NCBI RefSeq assembly: GCF_034439435.1
Contig: NZ_JAPCKJ010000001.1
Coordinates: 434,001 to 498,000 of the forward strand
Length of the DNA: 64,000 nucleotides
DNA from: Sarcina sp034439435
Lineage (GTDB): Bacteria; Bacillota; Clostridia; Clostridiales; Clostridiaceae
Direction: 5' to 3'
This document shows positions 1 through 9,701 of this stretch, in pieces (positions within the stretch are counted from its first letter, which is position 1; every line of letters begins with the position of its first letter). The notes under the pieces are model-generated. The model was not told where the DNA came from. It searched no databases and saw only the letters and a list, made by a program, of their open reading frames with translations. Both the position numbers and the translations under genes were made by a program.

Positions 1-1
1 T

Positions 2-871
2 CATTACGGACAACAATGCTTTGAAGGTTTAAAAGCTTATAGAAGAAAAGATGGAAAGATTCAACTTTTTAGAGTAGATGAAAATGCTAAAAGAATGAAT
101 AGATCATGTGATAAACTTTTAATGCCTGAAATACCAGTTGAAAAGTTTATAGATGCTTGTATGCAAGTTGTTAAAGCTAATGAAAGATTTGTACCTCCAT
201 ATGGTACTGGTTCAACTCTTTACATAAGACCTTTCATGATAGGTGTTGGTGATAATATCGGAGTTAAATCTGCTCCTGAATTTATATTCTCAGTATTCTG
301 CGTTCCTGTTGGGCCATACTTTAAAGGCGGAATGAAACCTGTAAACTTTATGATTGCAGATTATGATAGAGCTGCTCCTAAAGGAACTGGTGCCGCTAAA
401 GTTGGTGGAAATTACGCAGCAAGCTTGAAAGCTCATGAAATAGCAGCTAAAAAAGGCTTTGCTGATTGTATATACTTAGATCCAGCAACTCACACTAAAA
501 TTGAAGAGGTTGGAGCTGCAAACTTCTTTGGAATAACAAAAAAAAGTGAATTTGTTACTCCATATTCAGAATCAATACTACCTAGTATAACAAAATATTC
601 TTTAATGCAAATAGCTAAGGATTATTTAAAAATGCCTGTATTCGAGAGAGATGTTTTAATAGATAACTTAGATGAATTCGCTGAAGCTGGTGCTTGTGGT
701 ACAGCTGCTGTTATAACTCCAATAGGAGGAATAGAATATAAAGATAAACTTCATGTTTTCTATAGTGAAACTGAAGTTGGTCCTACTACTAAAAAACTTT
801 ATGAACTTTTATCAGGAATGCAATTTGGAGATGTGGAAGCTCCTGAAGGATGGATATTTGAAGTTAAATAA
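2..871 (+). CDS. ilvE: Branched-chain amino acid aminotransferase, 5' end outside window
   Basis: PLP-dependent fold-type IV transaminase that converts leucine, isoleucine and valine to their 2-oxo acids (or the reverse) with 2-oxoglutarate/glutamate, in the cytoplasm. The open frame runs into the window edge at base 2; its first residues HYGQQCFEGLKAYR are the conserved BCAT motif, so the internal ATG at 95 is not the start. The PLP lysine is probably the K of AKVGGNY (codon 398-400). The C-terminal substrate loop GTAAVITPIGGI is present. Length after the edge (289 residues) implies that only about 40-50 N-terminal residues are missing. It ends just before a bidirectional hairpin terminator shared with the convergent gene. 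Confidence 0.93.
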   Translation, partial: HYGQQCFEGLKAYRRKDGKIQLFRVDENAKRMNRSCDKLLMPEIPVEKFIDACMQVVKANERFVPPYGTGSTLYIRPFMIGVGDNIGVKSAPEFIFSVFCVPVGPYFKGGMKPVNFMIADYDRAAPKGTGAAKVGGNYAASLKAHEIAAKKGFADCIYLDPATHTKIEEVGAANFFGITKKSEFVTPYSESILPSITKYSLMQIAKDYLKMPVFERDVLIDNLDEFAEAGACGTAAVITPIGGIEYKDKLHVFYSETEVGPTTKKLYELLSGMQFGDVEAPEGWIFEVK

Positions 872-882
872 TACATAAATTA

Positions 883-912
883 AGAGGGAGTATACACTCC
901 CTCTATTTTACT
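883..912. terminator. Bidirectional hairpin terminator
   Basis: Perfect 9-bp stem AGAGGGAGT (883-891) and ACTCCCTCT (896-904) around a 4-nt loop, with a T-rich tail. It lies between convergent genes, so it can end both the aminotransferase transcript and the hypothetical operon on the other strand. Confidence 0.85.
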
Positions 913-1353
913 TTACATATTCTTTTGGCTTTTAATAAAACCTTCTTTTATTTCACTAAGTAAGTCACTATAGGCTTCATCTTGATTTATTACCTTAAAT
1001 GTTTCATTACCAATTCTAACAAACTCATCTGTTAATGATATAAGCATATACTCTTCACCCATATAAACTCCGTATGAATTTAAACTTGATGAGTCTTTAA
1101 AAGTTTTTAGTATTTTTATATCCTTAAGTCCATTATATAAATTTTCTATGGTATTCTTATTCCCTATTTCGTAAGCTTCAACTTTTGGAATTCCATTAAT
1201 ATCAACTTTCATCTCAGTTATGATTATATACTTTGGTCTTTCCTTAAACATATTAGAAGCCGTACCTATTTTAATAGGCATAAGGAAATAGGAACCAATA
1301 GTTATTAATAATATAGCTAAAAAAGCAATCACTATTCTACGCAAGAATTTCAT
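913..1353 (-). CDS. Hypothetical membrane-anchored protein (146 aa)
   Basis: Not recognised. One N-terminal hydrophobic segment (about residues 6-25, VIAFLAILLITIGSYFLM) follows a short basic stretch and looks like an uncleaved anchor or signal; the rest is soluble and probably extracytoplasmic. I place the start at the ATG at 1353 because GAGGG sits 6 nt upstream; a TTG at 1365 would extend it by four residues but overlaps that ribosome site. It follows the 181-residue gene by 22 bp, so the two are probably one transcript ending at the hairpin near 900. Confidence 0.6.
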   Translation of the reverse strand: MKFLRRIVIAFLAILLITIGSYFLMPIKIGTASNMFKERPKYIIITEMKVDINGIPKVEAYEIGNKNTIENLYNGLKDIKILKTFKDSSSLNSYGVYMGEEYMLISLTDEFVRIGNETFKVINQDEAYSDLLSEIKEGFIKSQKNM

Positions 1354-1375
1354 AAATTCCCTCAAAAATAATTTC

Positions 1376-1921
1376 TTACTTTATTACTACTCCTCTTACT
1401 TCTAAATTATTCTTTTTTGCTAAATCTTTATAAATTTCTAAAACATCTTTTTCCTTAAAAAACATAGGAAAACTCAAATTATAATTTCCCCATATGGTCA
1501 TAGGAACTTTTCTTAAATAAACTGTACAAAAGAAAAGTTCTCTTGTATTAAGTTTAGTTATAAAAGACATAAGCTCTTTGGATTGACATTCAAAAAAAAC
1601 ACTATTTATATCATCACTCTCAATATGATTCTTAAGTATTTCTTTGTCATCCCCTTCTAAGTTTTCTAAAAGCCTATTCTTACTTTCCTTATCTAAATTC
1701 TTTATATAAAAATCAACTATTACCTCCCCTTCTTCTAGTTCAAAAAGTTCATTGAAGAAGTTTATAAAGTCCTCTTCTTTTTCCTCAAAACTCTTTTCTT
1801 TACCGCCATACTCTAAAAGCCCATTTGAATAAGTATCTAAACCATTTAATATATTATTAAATCTTATATGAATCTTTTCTTTAAAATCCTCTTCACTTAT
1901 TGATTTTAAAATCTTGCTCAT
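1376..1921 (-). CDS. Hypothetical acidic cytoplasmic protein (181 aa)
   Basis: Not recognised. No signal peptide or membrane segment; rich in Glu, Lys, Asn and Phe with predicted-helical stretches. The C-terminal third (TRELFFCTVYLRKVPMTIWG) is more hydrophobic and could be the core of a small alpha/beta domain. First gene of a two-gene operon whose second member is membrane anchored. The ATG at 1921 is preceded by GGAGGAT (spacing about 6), so the start is well supported. The upstream promoter carries a perfect dyad (see 1979-2025), suggesting regulated expression. Confidence 0.6.
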   Translation of the reverse strand: MSKILKSISEEDFKEKIHIRFNNILNGLDTYSNGLLEYGGKEKSFEEKEEDFINFFNELFELEEGEVIVDFYIKNLDKESKNRLLENLEGDDKEILKNHIESDDINSVFFECQSKELMSFITKLNTRELFFCTVYLRKVPMTIWGNYNLSFPMFFKEKDVLEIYKDLAKKNNLEVRGVVIK

Positions 1922-1978
1922 TACTTAATCCTCCTTCAAGAAAATCAATTTTAACTTTAGTCTCTACCTCAAGATAAT

Positions 1979-2025
1979 GCTGATTTTAAGAGAGTCAATT
2001 ATACAGAGCTTAAAATCAGCGACAA
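1979..2025 (-). promoter_or_regulatory. Promoter with overlapping 12-bp dyad (candidate operator)
   Basis: On the minus strand, TTGTCG (2020-2025) and TATAAT (1998-2003) are separated by 16 bp. A perfect inverted repeat, GCTGATTTTAAG (1979-1990) and CTTAAAATCAGC (2009-2020), brackets the -10: one arm fills the spacer, the other lies at the expected transcript start. No U-run follows, so an operator is a better reading than a terminator. Confidence 0.5.
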
Positions 2026-2124
2026 TTTTAAACTCTTATACAAGACTAAACGTATTTTTCTTTATACTTAATTATATTTATATATACTCTTTACTTACAA
2101 TATATAAGTATATTAAAATCTTAA

Positions 2125-2182
2125 TAAAATAAAATTAGACTTTACCAAAGTATTAAAAAAAACTTTTATAAAGCCTAATTTA
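2125..2182 (-). terminator. Terminator after first GH84 gene
   Basis: Minus-strand stem AAATTAGGCTTTA pairs with TAAAGTCTAATTT (with a G-U pair), followed by a U/A-rich tail. It lies 25 bp past the stop codon. Confidence 0.7.
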
Positions 2183-2206
2183 CTATATTCTAGATACTAT
2201 TAGATA

Positions 2207-5200
2207 TTATCTAGCTGTTCTTAGTGTTATGGATTCCTTAGTTGAAATCTCTCCATTTGAGAATTTAGCTGCAACTTTTAAATTATAGATTGTATGTCTA
2301 TTTAATCCTTCAAATTTGTAAGTCGTTTCACTTACTGGAATTTCAGCTACCATCTTACCATCTTTATAAAGTATATAACTTTCTAATCCAATAGTACGTT
2401 CTGGAGTATTCCAATATACTGAAACTGAATTTTTATCTACTTCATTTGAAGCAAACTCTTTTACTGGATTTGATACAATCTCTTTAGATTCTCTTGCTAT
2501 AATTTCATATAGTTTTAGTGCTGGTTTTGAAGAATCAAAATCAAATTTAACCTCGGTTATTTTATTATTAACAGGTAATTTATTTATTTGCTCATCTAAA
2601 ATTCCAACATCTGTCCAATTTCCATCTAAATCTTTAACACTTACTTTTGCTTCAGAAATATTCTCTTTATCTTGTAATATTTCAAGTTCTGAAACATCAG
2701 TAGTTCTACTTAACTTATAAACAAAAGAATCTCCTTCATTTATAGTCTCTGCTTCATAAGCTGTTGATAAATCACCATCATATAATTTAGTAAAATCTCC
2801 TTTTGGAGTTCCTTCAACTAACTGAACTGCACTTTCATCAACTTCTTCTACTGTTTTATTAACTTCTATTTCATATATTTGTACCCAACAATCATAGTTA
2901 TGACCACTAGACTCTATTTTAATATATCTAGCCATTTGTCCTTGTGCATTAGCAGATGCAACCATTTTTCCATCCTTAGATGTATATTGTAATTCTCCAA
3001 GCGATATCCAATTTTCACCATCTTCTGAAATCATATACTCAGAATGTCTTATAAAATCATTTGGATGGAAGTATGTGTTTATATCATGAATTGGTTTTAC
3101 TATACCTAAATCAAGTTCTATCTTATCTCCCGCATCTGTTTCTCTATTAGAACAATATCTAGTATCCATGTTTCCATCTATTGCATTAGCTATAACATTA
3201 TCTTCATGAGTCCCTATATTTTCTGTTATAGAAGGATTTGCTTTATAAAGTGGTAATACTTCAAAATTCTCTACATTTATAGTCTTAGCTTTTCCATTGT
3301 TTAAAACTCTAATAAATGTAGCATCCACTACCTTCTTAGCTTTTAAAGTTCCTTCTTCTACTATAGTTTCAGCCTTATTCCATTCTATTCCATTTAATGA
3401 ATATTGAATTTCTATATTTTCATATTGATCTGCTTTAAAGCTTACTTCTTCTACTTTTGTAGCTTTAGGTAATTCCATTTCTAAATAAGAATCTTTCTTT
3501 AAAGACACTTTTTCTAACTCTTTAATTGAATAACTTCCTTCATTCTCATATGAAACCTCTACATTTTCAATATTTGAAAGGTTAGTGTCAAATTTACCAT
3601 GGAACTGTGGTAAAATAGCTTTTCCTATATTTTCTTTAGCAAAGTTAAGAACATCAATAACTATAGGTTTTAAACGCTTTGTTCCTACTGCAACTATATT
3701 ATCTTTTTCTCCATCTCCCTCCAAACTTCCAACAGTGAATGTATCCATTAATTCTAATTTTTCTTGAGATAATTTATTACTATTCATCCAAAGCTCTAAA
3801 TTTACTTCCTCTGATGCAATTAAAGCATCCATTGCAGATACCCCAGCTTCACCTAAAGCTTTATATGCATTTAGATGTTGCTTTATTTCATCTAAAAGAT
3901 TTTTATTTTCTAGTTTAGTTGTAATACTCTCATAATCTGAAACAATTAAAGCAAATTCATTTCTTAATTCTCTAGCTAACTCTAATGTTGATTCTCCGTT
4001 ATCCATAGCTGCCTTAAGAGCATCTATCTTCTCTGTTAAATACCATGATTCATCAAATACAAATGGACCACTTGCTCCACCATCATCTTTTAAATAGCAT
4101 GTGTTTGAAGCAAATCTCATAAATTCTTCTTTTACTTCTGGAACAAACGCCTCTATTGATTTCTCCCAACTTTCCATATAATTAAACTCATTAGTATTCC
4201 AAGTATAGTCAGCTATACTATATAAAGCTACCTTTGATGCTTCTGCTTGATTCATTGGATTTGAAAAAAATCCACTAACATTATCAAGGTCTTGACTTAA
4301 GTTATGAAGTGGAGCCATTAATATTCTGCTATCACAGTAATCATTTACGGGATAGTTCCACCAAACAGCTAGGTCCTTATCTACTCCTGTTTGTATCTTC
4401 GGCCATTCAAATACTTCTTTAGAAACATTGGACATTGTAGCATGACCTGTCCACATTACTTGTATATCTTCATTTAAAGTTTGCATAAATGGTTTAAAGT
4501 ATCTATCCATATTAGGACCCCATGCTGAGTTATACCTCGCTGATATAACTATCATAGGAGCAACATCTCCCTTAGCCTTTACAAACTCTCTATCTATCTT
4601 ATTAATCCACTCTGCTTGTTTTTGTCCATTTCTCCAATCATCCGTATCATCAAATAATACTCCAAACTGACGAACACCTAAATCGTATAACTGCTCAAAT
4701 TTATTTATAAGAGCATCGAAATCCTCATCAGTAAATTGAAGAGTTGCCCCTGGATGGATTGTCCAACAGAAATTGAAATTATTTTCTGCTCCAGCTTGTG
4801 CAAGCTCTGCTATTTGCTGTGCTTCTTTCTCTGGATATAACTCTTTCCAATCTAATCTATGGTATGGGTCATCTTTAGGAGCGTAAATATAAGTGTTCAT
4901 CTTATACTCACTAGTATCCTTCATAAGACTCATTCTATCCTCATGGCTCCATGGAGTTCCATAGAATCCTTCTATAAACCCTCTAAACTCTATTTCTGGA
5001 TAATCAGTAACAACTACCTCTGCAAATTTATTATCCTCAGTAGATTGTTCTAATATTTGACTTAATGTTAATACTCCATAGTAAGCTCCATCTTTATCAG
5101 ATCCAATAATAGATATATTTCCTTTAGAGTTCTCATCATTACTTGTTTTTAAAATATATCCTTCTTTTCTAGTTAGAACATCACTTTCTTCAAGGTTTCC

Positions 5201-5581
5201 TTCTAAACATCCTAAACAATGTTCACCATCAGATGAAACTATAATATTCGCTTTTCCTTCTACGACCTCGCTTGAAACAGTGAATGAGATTCCATTTTCA
5301 CCTAAAGCTCTCTCAAGTCTAACTGAAGTCGCTGGCTCCTGTTCCCCATGATAAACAACATTAACTTCTCCATCTAAAGACATACCTTCTAAGGATGAAT
5401 GTTCTAAAGTTTGTGGCACTGGATATATTTCAGCCTCTACTTTTGAATAAGCATCTTCCTTACTATATTCATCGCCTACATAACTAGCAAATGCCGTAAC
5501 AGATGTAGAAGTTATAATACTCATAGCACACATAGCTGCCAATGCATTCTTAATAATCTTTTTAATCTTTTTCTTTTTCAT
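2207..5581 (-). CDS. Secreted GH84 beta-N-acetylglucosaminidase (hyaluronidase-like Nag family), copy 1
   Basis: Extracellular retaining hexosaminidase that would release terminal GlcNAc from host glycans by substrate-assisted catalysis. Signal peptide at residues 1-33 (basic start, hydrophobic core, AFA-S). An N-terminal GH84/GH20b-like domain spans about 50-180. The GH84 barrel spans about 185-480 with RGFIEGFYG, the catalytic Asp pair in FDDTDD (D311/D312), VMWTG and WWNYPV. A helical region follows. An F5/8-type (CBM32-like) module lies near 780-900 (AIDGNMDTRY) and a fibronectin III domain at 1040-1124. No LPxTG anchor, so probably released. I chose the ATG at 5581 with AGGGG 6 nt upstream; an ATG at 5599 precedes the ribosome site. 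Close paralog of the next gene. C. perfringens carries several such genes (nagH to nagL); which one this is cannot be settled here. Confidence 0.9.
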   Translation of the reverse strand: MKKKKIKKIIKNALAAMCAMSIITSTSVTAFASYVGDEYSKEDAYSKVEAEIYPVPQTLEHSSLEGMSLDGEVNVVYHGEQEPATSVRLERALGENGISFTVSSEVVEGKANIIVSSDGEHCLGCLEGNLEESDVLTRKEGYILKTSNDENSKGNISIIGSDKDGAYYGVLTLSQILEQSTEDNKFAEVVVTDYPEIEFRGFIEGFYGTPWSHEDRMSLMKDTSEYKMNTYIYAPKDDPYHRLDWKELYPEKEAQQIAELAQAGAENNFNFCWTIHPGATLQFTDEDFDALINKFEQLYDLGVRQFGVLFDDTDDWRNGQKQAEWINKIDREFVKAKGDVAPMIVISARYNSAWGPNMDRYFKPFMQTLNEDIQVMWTGHATMSNVSKEVFEWPKIQTGVDKDLAVWWNYPVNDYCDSRILMAPLHNLSQDLDNVSGFFSNPMNQAEASKVALYSIADYTWNTNEFNYMESWEKSIEAFVPEVKEEFMRFASNTCYLKDDGGASGPFVFDESWYLTEKIDALKAAMDNGESTLELARELRNEFALIVSDYESITTKLENKNLLDEIKQHLNAYKALGEAGVSAMDALIASEEVNLELWMNSNKLSQEKLELMDTFTVGSLEGDGEKDNIVAVGTKRLKPIVIDVLNFAKENIGKAILPQFHGKFDTNLSNIENVEVSYENEGSYSIKELEKVSLKKDSYLEMELPKATKVEEVSFKADQYENIEIQYSLNGIEWNKAETIVEEGTLKAKKVVDATFIRVLNNGKAKTINVENFEVLPLYKANPSITENIGTHEDNVIANAIDGNMDTRYCSNRETDAGDKIELDLGIVKPIHDINTYFHPNDFIRHSEYMISEDGENWISLGELQYTSKDGKMVASANAQGQMARYIKIESSGHNYDCWVQIYEIEVNKTVEEVDESAVQLVEGTPKGDFTKLYDGDLSTAYEAETINEGDSFVYKLSRTTDVSELEILQDKENISEAKVSVKDLDGNWTDVGILDEQINKLPVNNKITEVKFDFDSSKPALKLYEIIARESKEIVSNPVKEFASNEVDKNSVSVYWNTPERTIGLESYILYKDGKMVAEIPVSETTYKFEGLNRHTIYNLKVAAKFSNGEISTKESITLRTAR

Positions 5582-6063
5582 ATAAATCCCCTCTCCCATT
5601 ATAAGCTGTAATAATAATTGTTCTGAGAAAAAATTTACACAGTAGATAAAACATTGTTTACTTTTAGTAATTATGTTTACCTCTTTATTTTCGTTCTATT
5701 TCTGCAAAATATTTCTCGACATTATATATTATATTCATATATTTACCAAATTATGACTAAAAATAGTTCTGAATTAAACTTTATTGTTCCAAAATATTAT
5801 TTAACTTAATAAAATATTTAAAATATCTAAAACACTGTATAATATCACAATTAACCTTTATTATTTCTTTAGAATTTCAACATGTATTTTGTTGGTGCTA
5901 TACGCTTTTTAACTTAAATAAAAAAGGATATATCAAAAGATTTTAATAAAACCTATAAATACACTCTAAAAACCACTAAATTCCCCTAAGAATTTATAAA
6001 TTTTATTATTGTATTTTGATATATCCCTTAAATCTATTCTATTTTTAAACTCATTCTATAAAA
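5582..6063. other. Intergenic region between the GH84 paralogs
   Basis: 482 bp of AT-rich DNA with no gene. The part next to 5581 should hold the promoter of copy 1, but I could not assign one confident -35/-10 pair. The part next to 6063 contains a long inverted repeat (5930-6030) that ends the copy 2 transcript. Confidence 0.7.
5930..6030 (-). repeat. TATATCAAAA-type inverted-repeat element (copy A), also terminator of GH84 copy 2
   Basis: GGATATATCAAAA near 5932 pairs with TTTTGATATATCC near 6015-6027; on the minus strand the stem is followed by a run of U, so it can stop transcription of the upstream GH84 gene. The inner arm AATAAAACCTATAAATA resembles the copy at 32705-32885 (AATAAAACTTATAAATA). 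See findings. Confidence 0.65.
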
Positions 6064-9000
6064 TTATCTATCAGTTCTTAAAGTTAGAGACTCTTTACTT
6101 GAAAGTTCTCCATTTGAGAATTTAGCTGCAACTTTAAAGTTATAGATTGTATGCCTATTTAAACCTTTAAATGTATAGCTTGTTTCATTTGCCGGAACTT
6201 CTCCAACCTTCTTTCCATCTTTATAGAGAATATATCCTTCTAAGCCAAATGTATGCTCTGGAGCTTCCCAATTTACAGTTACATCCTTTTTATTAATTTC
6301 AGATGTCACAAAATTTCTTACTGGGTTTACTATTATTTCTTCTTTTTCTTCTCTTTCTCTAGCTATAATCTCATATATCTTTGGTACTGATTTTGAAGCA
6401 TCAAATTCAATTTTAACTTCAGTTATAACATCATTTACAGTTAAGGTATTTAGCTGACTATCTAATATTCCAACTTCTTTCCAATTTTCATCTAATCCCT
6501 TAACACTTATTTTTGCCTCAGATATTCTTTCTTCATCTTGTAAGAATATTAACTCTTTCATATTTGTTATCTTAGTCATTTTATAAACCAATGCATCTCC
6601 TTCTTCTACAGCATCAGGCTCATAAGCTGTTGATAAATCTCCATCATATAGGTTTTCAAAATTACCTAAAGGTGTCCCAGTAACTAATGATACTGAGCTA
6701 TCACCCATATCTGGCACTGTTTTATTAAATTCTATTTCATGTATTTGAACCCAATAACCACTATTTTCTCCTTTAGCTTCAATCTTAATATATCTTGCTA
6801 ATTTTCCTTCAGCATTAGCTGTAGCGACTTTTTTTCCACCCTCATCTGAATACTTAAGTTCTCCTAAAGAAGTCCAATTAACTCCATCTTCTGAAATCAA
6901 ATATTCAGAATTTCTCATATAATCAGTTTGTGCAAAATGAGTCTTTATATCATATAGAGGTATAGTAGCACCTAAATCCACTTGTACATAATGTCCCTTT
7001 CCTGTTGCTTTATCTGACCAATATTTAGTATCCATGTTTCCATCTATAGCTTTATCTATAGTATAATTTTGATAAGTTCCTATATTTTCTTTTATTGTTG
7101 GTTTAGCTTTATAAACTGGTACTAGCTCTAATTTATTTAAATTTATAGTTTTAGGCTCTTGTGAAGTATTAACAACTCTAACAAAAGTAGCATCTAAAAC
7201 CTCACTTACACTTAAAATACCATCCTCTAAATTAGCCTCAGCATTACTCCACTCTAATCCATTTAGAGAATACTGAATTTCTAATCCCTCATAAGAATCT
7301 GCATCTAAGTTTATCTTTCTTAATTTTGAAGCCTTAGGAAGAACCATTTCAACATAATCATTTTCCTTTAAGTTTAAATTCTCAATATTTGATACACTAT
7401 AATTACCATTCTCAAACTTAACCTCTACATTTTCAATTCCTTCAACTGAAGTATTGAATTCTGCATTTGAATCTGGTAATAAGGAATTACTAATCATACT
7501 TTTTGAGAACTCTATAGTTTCCTCAACTATAGGCTTAAGTCTCTTTTCTCCAACAGCAACTACATTTTCTTTTTCTCCATCTCCTTCTCCACTTATAATC
7601 TTATAAGTAGTCATAAGTTCAAGTTTCTCCTCAGCAAGATTACTTTTATTTAGCCACTCTTCAACATTGCCTTCTTCCGCAGCAATTATAGCTTCCATAG
7701 ATGCTACACCAGCTTCTCCTAAAGCTTTATAAGCATTTAAATGTTGTTTTATTTCATCTAAAAGATTTTCATTTGTAATCTTAGTTGTGATACTTTCATA
7801 ATCTGATATTATTAATTTAAACTCTTCTAATAAAGCTTTCGCTGATTCTACAGTTGACTCTCCATTTTTAATAGCATCTTTTAAAGCATCTATTTTTTCT
7901 ACTAAATACCATGACTCATCATACTCAAAGGGACCACTTTTTCCTCCATCATCCTTTAGGTAACATATATTGGAAGCAAATCTCATAAATTCTTCTTTTG
8001 CTTCTGGTACAAATTTTTCTATAGAAGTTTCCCAACTTTCCATATAGTTAAACTCATCAGTATTCCAAGTATAATCAGCTATACTATATAGAGCTACCTT
8101 TGAAGCCTCTGCTTGATTCATTGGATTTGAGAAAAATCCACTAACATTATCTAAATCTTGATTTAAATTATGAAGTGGAGCCATCAATATTCTACTATCA
8201 CAATAGTCATTTACTGGATAGTTCCACCAAACAGCTAAATCCTTATCAACTCCTGTTTGAATCTTTGGCCACTCAAAAACTTCCTTAGATATATTGGACA
8301 TTGTTGCATGTCCTGTCCACATCACTTGTATATCATCATGTAAAGTTTGCATAAAAGGCTTAAAATATCTATCCATATTTGGTCCCCAAGCTGAGTTATA
8401 TCTTGCAGATATAACTATCATAGGCGCCACGTCTCCCTTAGCCTTAACAAACTCTGTATCTATTCTATTAATCCACTCAGCTTGCATCTGTCCTCTTGAC
8501 CAATCATCTGTATCATCAAAAAGAACACCAAACTGACGAACTCCTAAATCATAAAGCTGTTCAAATTTGTTTATAAGAGCCTCAAAATCCTCATCTGTAA
8601 ATTTAAGAGTAGCCCCTGGATGGATTGTCCAACAGAAATTAAAGTTATTCTCTGCCCCTGCCTTAGCAAGTTCAGCTATTTGCTTAGCCTCTTCTTCTGG
8701 ATATAGCTCTTTCCAATTTGCTCTATGATAAGGATCATCTTTAGGAGCGTAAATATAAGTATTCATCTTGTACTCACTAGTATCCTTCATAAGACTCATT
8801 CTATCTTCGTGACTCCAAGGTACTCCATAAAATCCTTCTATAAATCCTCTAAATTCTATTTCTGGATAGTCAGTTATAACAACCTCTGCAAACTTTTCAT
8901 CTTCATTAGACTGCTCCAAAATCTGACTTAAAGTTAAAACTCCATAATAAGCACCATCTTTATCTGAACCTATTATAGATATATTTCCTTTTGAATTAAC

Positions 9001-9447
9001 ATCATTACTTGTTTTTAATATATAGCCTTCTTTTCTACTTAAAACATCGCTGTCTTCTAAATTCCCATCTAAACATTCTTCACAATGATCTCCTTCTGAA
9101 GAAATTATGATATTAGCTTTTCCCTCTTCAATATTATCTGATACAACAAAAGGAATGTTACTTTCATTTAAGGCTCTTTCAAGTCTTACAGATGTTGCCA
9201 TCTCTTGCTCCCCATGATAAACTACATTAACCTCTCCTTCTAAACTCATACCTTCTATTGATGAATGTTCTAAGGTTTGAGGAACTGGATAAATTTCAGC
9301 TTCTATCCTTTGGCCTTCTTCCCTCTCTTTAGGTTCCTCTCCATTATAACTTGCGAAAGCAGTAACTGAGGTTGATGTTATTACACTCACAGCACAAGTA
9401 GTAGCTAAAGCACTCTTAATAAGCTTTTTAATTTTTTTCTTATTCAT
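6064..9447 (-). CDS. Secreted GH84 beta-N-acetylglucosaminidase (hyaluronidase-like Nag family), copy 2
   Basis: Same enzyme type and domain order as its downstream neighbour: signal peptide to about residue 33, N-terminal domain, GH84 barrel with EGFYG, catalytic pair D311/D312 in FDDTDD, VMWTG and WWNYPV, CBM32-like module near 780-900 (AIDGNMDTKYW) and C-terminal FN3. The catalytic half is almost identical to copy 1, whereas the C-terminal half has diverged clearly. At 1127 residues it matches the length I remember for NagL of C. perfringens, but the close paralogy makes the symbol unsafe. ATG at 9447 with GAGGGGAG 8 nt upstream. A cre-like box lies at 9527-9540. Substrate (GlcNAc on O-glycans, N-glycans or hyaluronan fragments) cannot be read from sequence. 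Confidence 0.9.
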   Translation of the reverse strand: MNKKKIKKLIKSALATTCAVSVITSTSVTAFASYNGEEPKEREEGQRIEAEIYPVPQTLEHSSIEGMSLEGEVNVVYHGEQEMATSVRLERALNESNIPFVVSDNIEEGKANIIISSEGDHCEECLDGNLEDSDVLSRKEGYILKTSNDVNSKGNISIIGSDKDGAYYGVLTLSQILEQSNEDEKFAEVVITDYPEIEFRGFIEGFYGVPWSHEDRMSLMKDTSEYKMNTYIYAPKDDPYHRANWKELYPEEEAKQIAELAKAGAENNFNFCWTIHPGATLKFTDEDFEALINKFEQLYDLGVRQFGVLFDDTDDWSRGQMQAEWINRIDTEFVKAKGDVAPMIVISARYNSAWGPNMDRYFKPFMQTLHDDIQVMWTGHATMSNISKEVFEWPKIQTGVDKDLAVWWNYPVNDYCDSRILMAPLHNLNQDLDNVSGFFSNPMNQAEASKVALYSIADYTWNTDEFNYMESWETSIEKFVPEAKEEFMRFASNICYLKDDGGKSGPFEYDESWYLVEKIDALKDAIKNGESTVESAKALLEEFKLIISDYESITTKITNENLLDEIKQHLNAYKALGEAGVASMEAIIAAEEGNVEEWLNKSNLAEEKLELMTTYKIISGEGDGEKENVVAVGEKRLKPIVEETIEFSKSMISNSLLPDSNAEFNTSVEGIENVEVKFENGNYSVSNIENLNLKENDYVEMVLPKASKLRKINLDADSYEGLEIQYSLNGLEWSNAEANLEDGILSVSEVLDATFVRVVNTSQEPKTINLNKLELVPVYKAKPTIKENIGTYQNYTIDKAIDGNMDTKYWSDKATGKGHYVQVDLGATIPLYDIKTHFAQTDYMRNSEYLISEDGVNWTSLGELKYSDEGGKKVATANAEGKLARYIKIEAKGENSGYWVQIHEIEFNKTVPDMGDSSVSLVTGTPLGNFENLYDGDLSTAYEPDAVEEGDALVYKMTKITNMKELIFLQDEERISEAKISVKGLDENWKEVGILDSQLNTLTVNDVITEVKIEFDASKSVPKIYEIIAREREEKEEIIVNPVRNFVTSEINKKDVTVNWEAPEHTFGLEGYILYKDGKKVGEVPANETSYTFKGLNRHTIYNFKVAAKFSNGELSSKESLTLRTDR

Positions 9448-9526
9448 TTAAAAATCTCCCCTCTCAAAATATTTTAACTTTTCACTTTCAAATAGTATTT
9501 CTCCTTGCTTGCAAATAAAAATCTTT

Positions 9527-9540
9527 AGTAAACATTTACA
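9527..9540 (-). promoter_or_regulatory. cre-like box (CcpA) upstream of GH84 copy 2
   Basis: Plus strand AGTAAACATTTACA, one of two similar 14-mers in this window (the other, AGTAAACGTTGTCA, is at the GH85 promoter). Here the central CG of the cre consensus is CA. The site is about 80 bp upstream of the start codon. Confidence 0.4.
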
Positions 9541-9701
9541 GTAAAATTTAAATAGATTAACAGTTTTAACTAAAATAATTTTTATTCCAAACTCTTTGAA
9601 AATTACTTCCCAATATATAAATATATTCCTATAATCATTAAAATATATCTTAATTGCTTTTCTAAAACAAAGTTTTTATATTTTCTCAATAATATCCTCT
9701 A

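Noticed and set aside
8294..8536. Plus-strand open frame within GH84 copy 2
   Set aside because: Antisense to a well-supported catalytic domain, no start signals; a shadow of low stop density.
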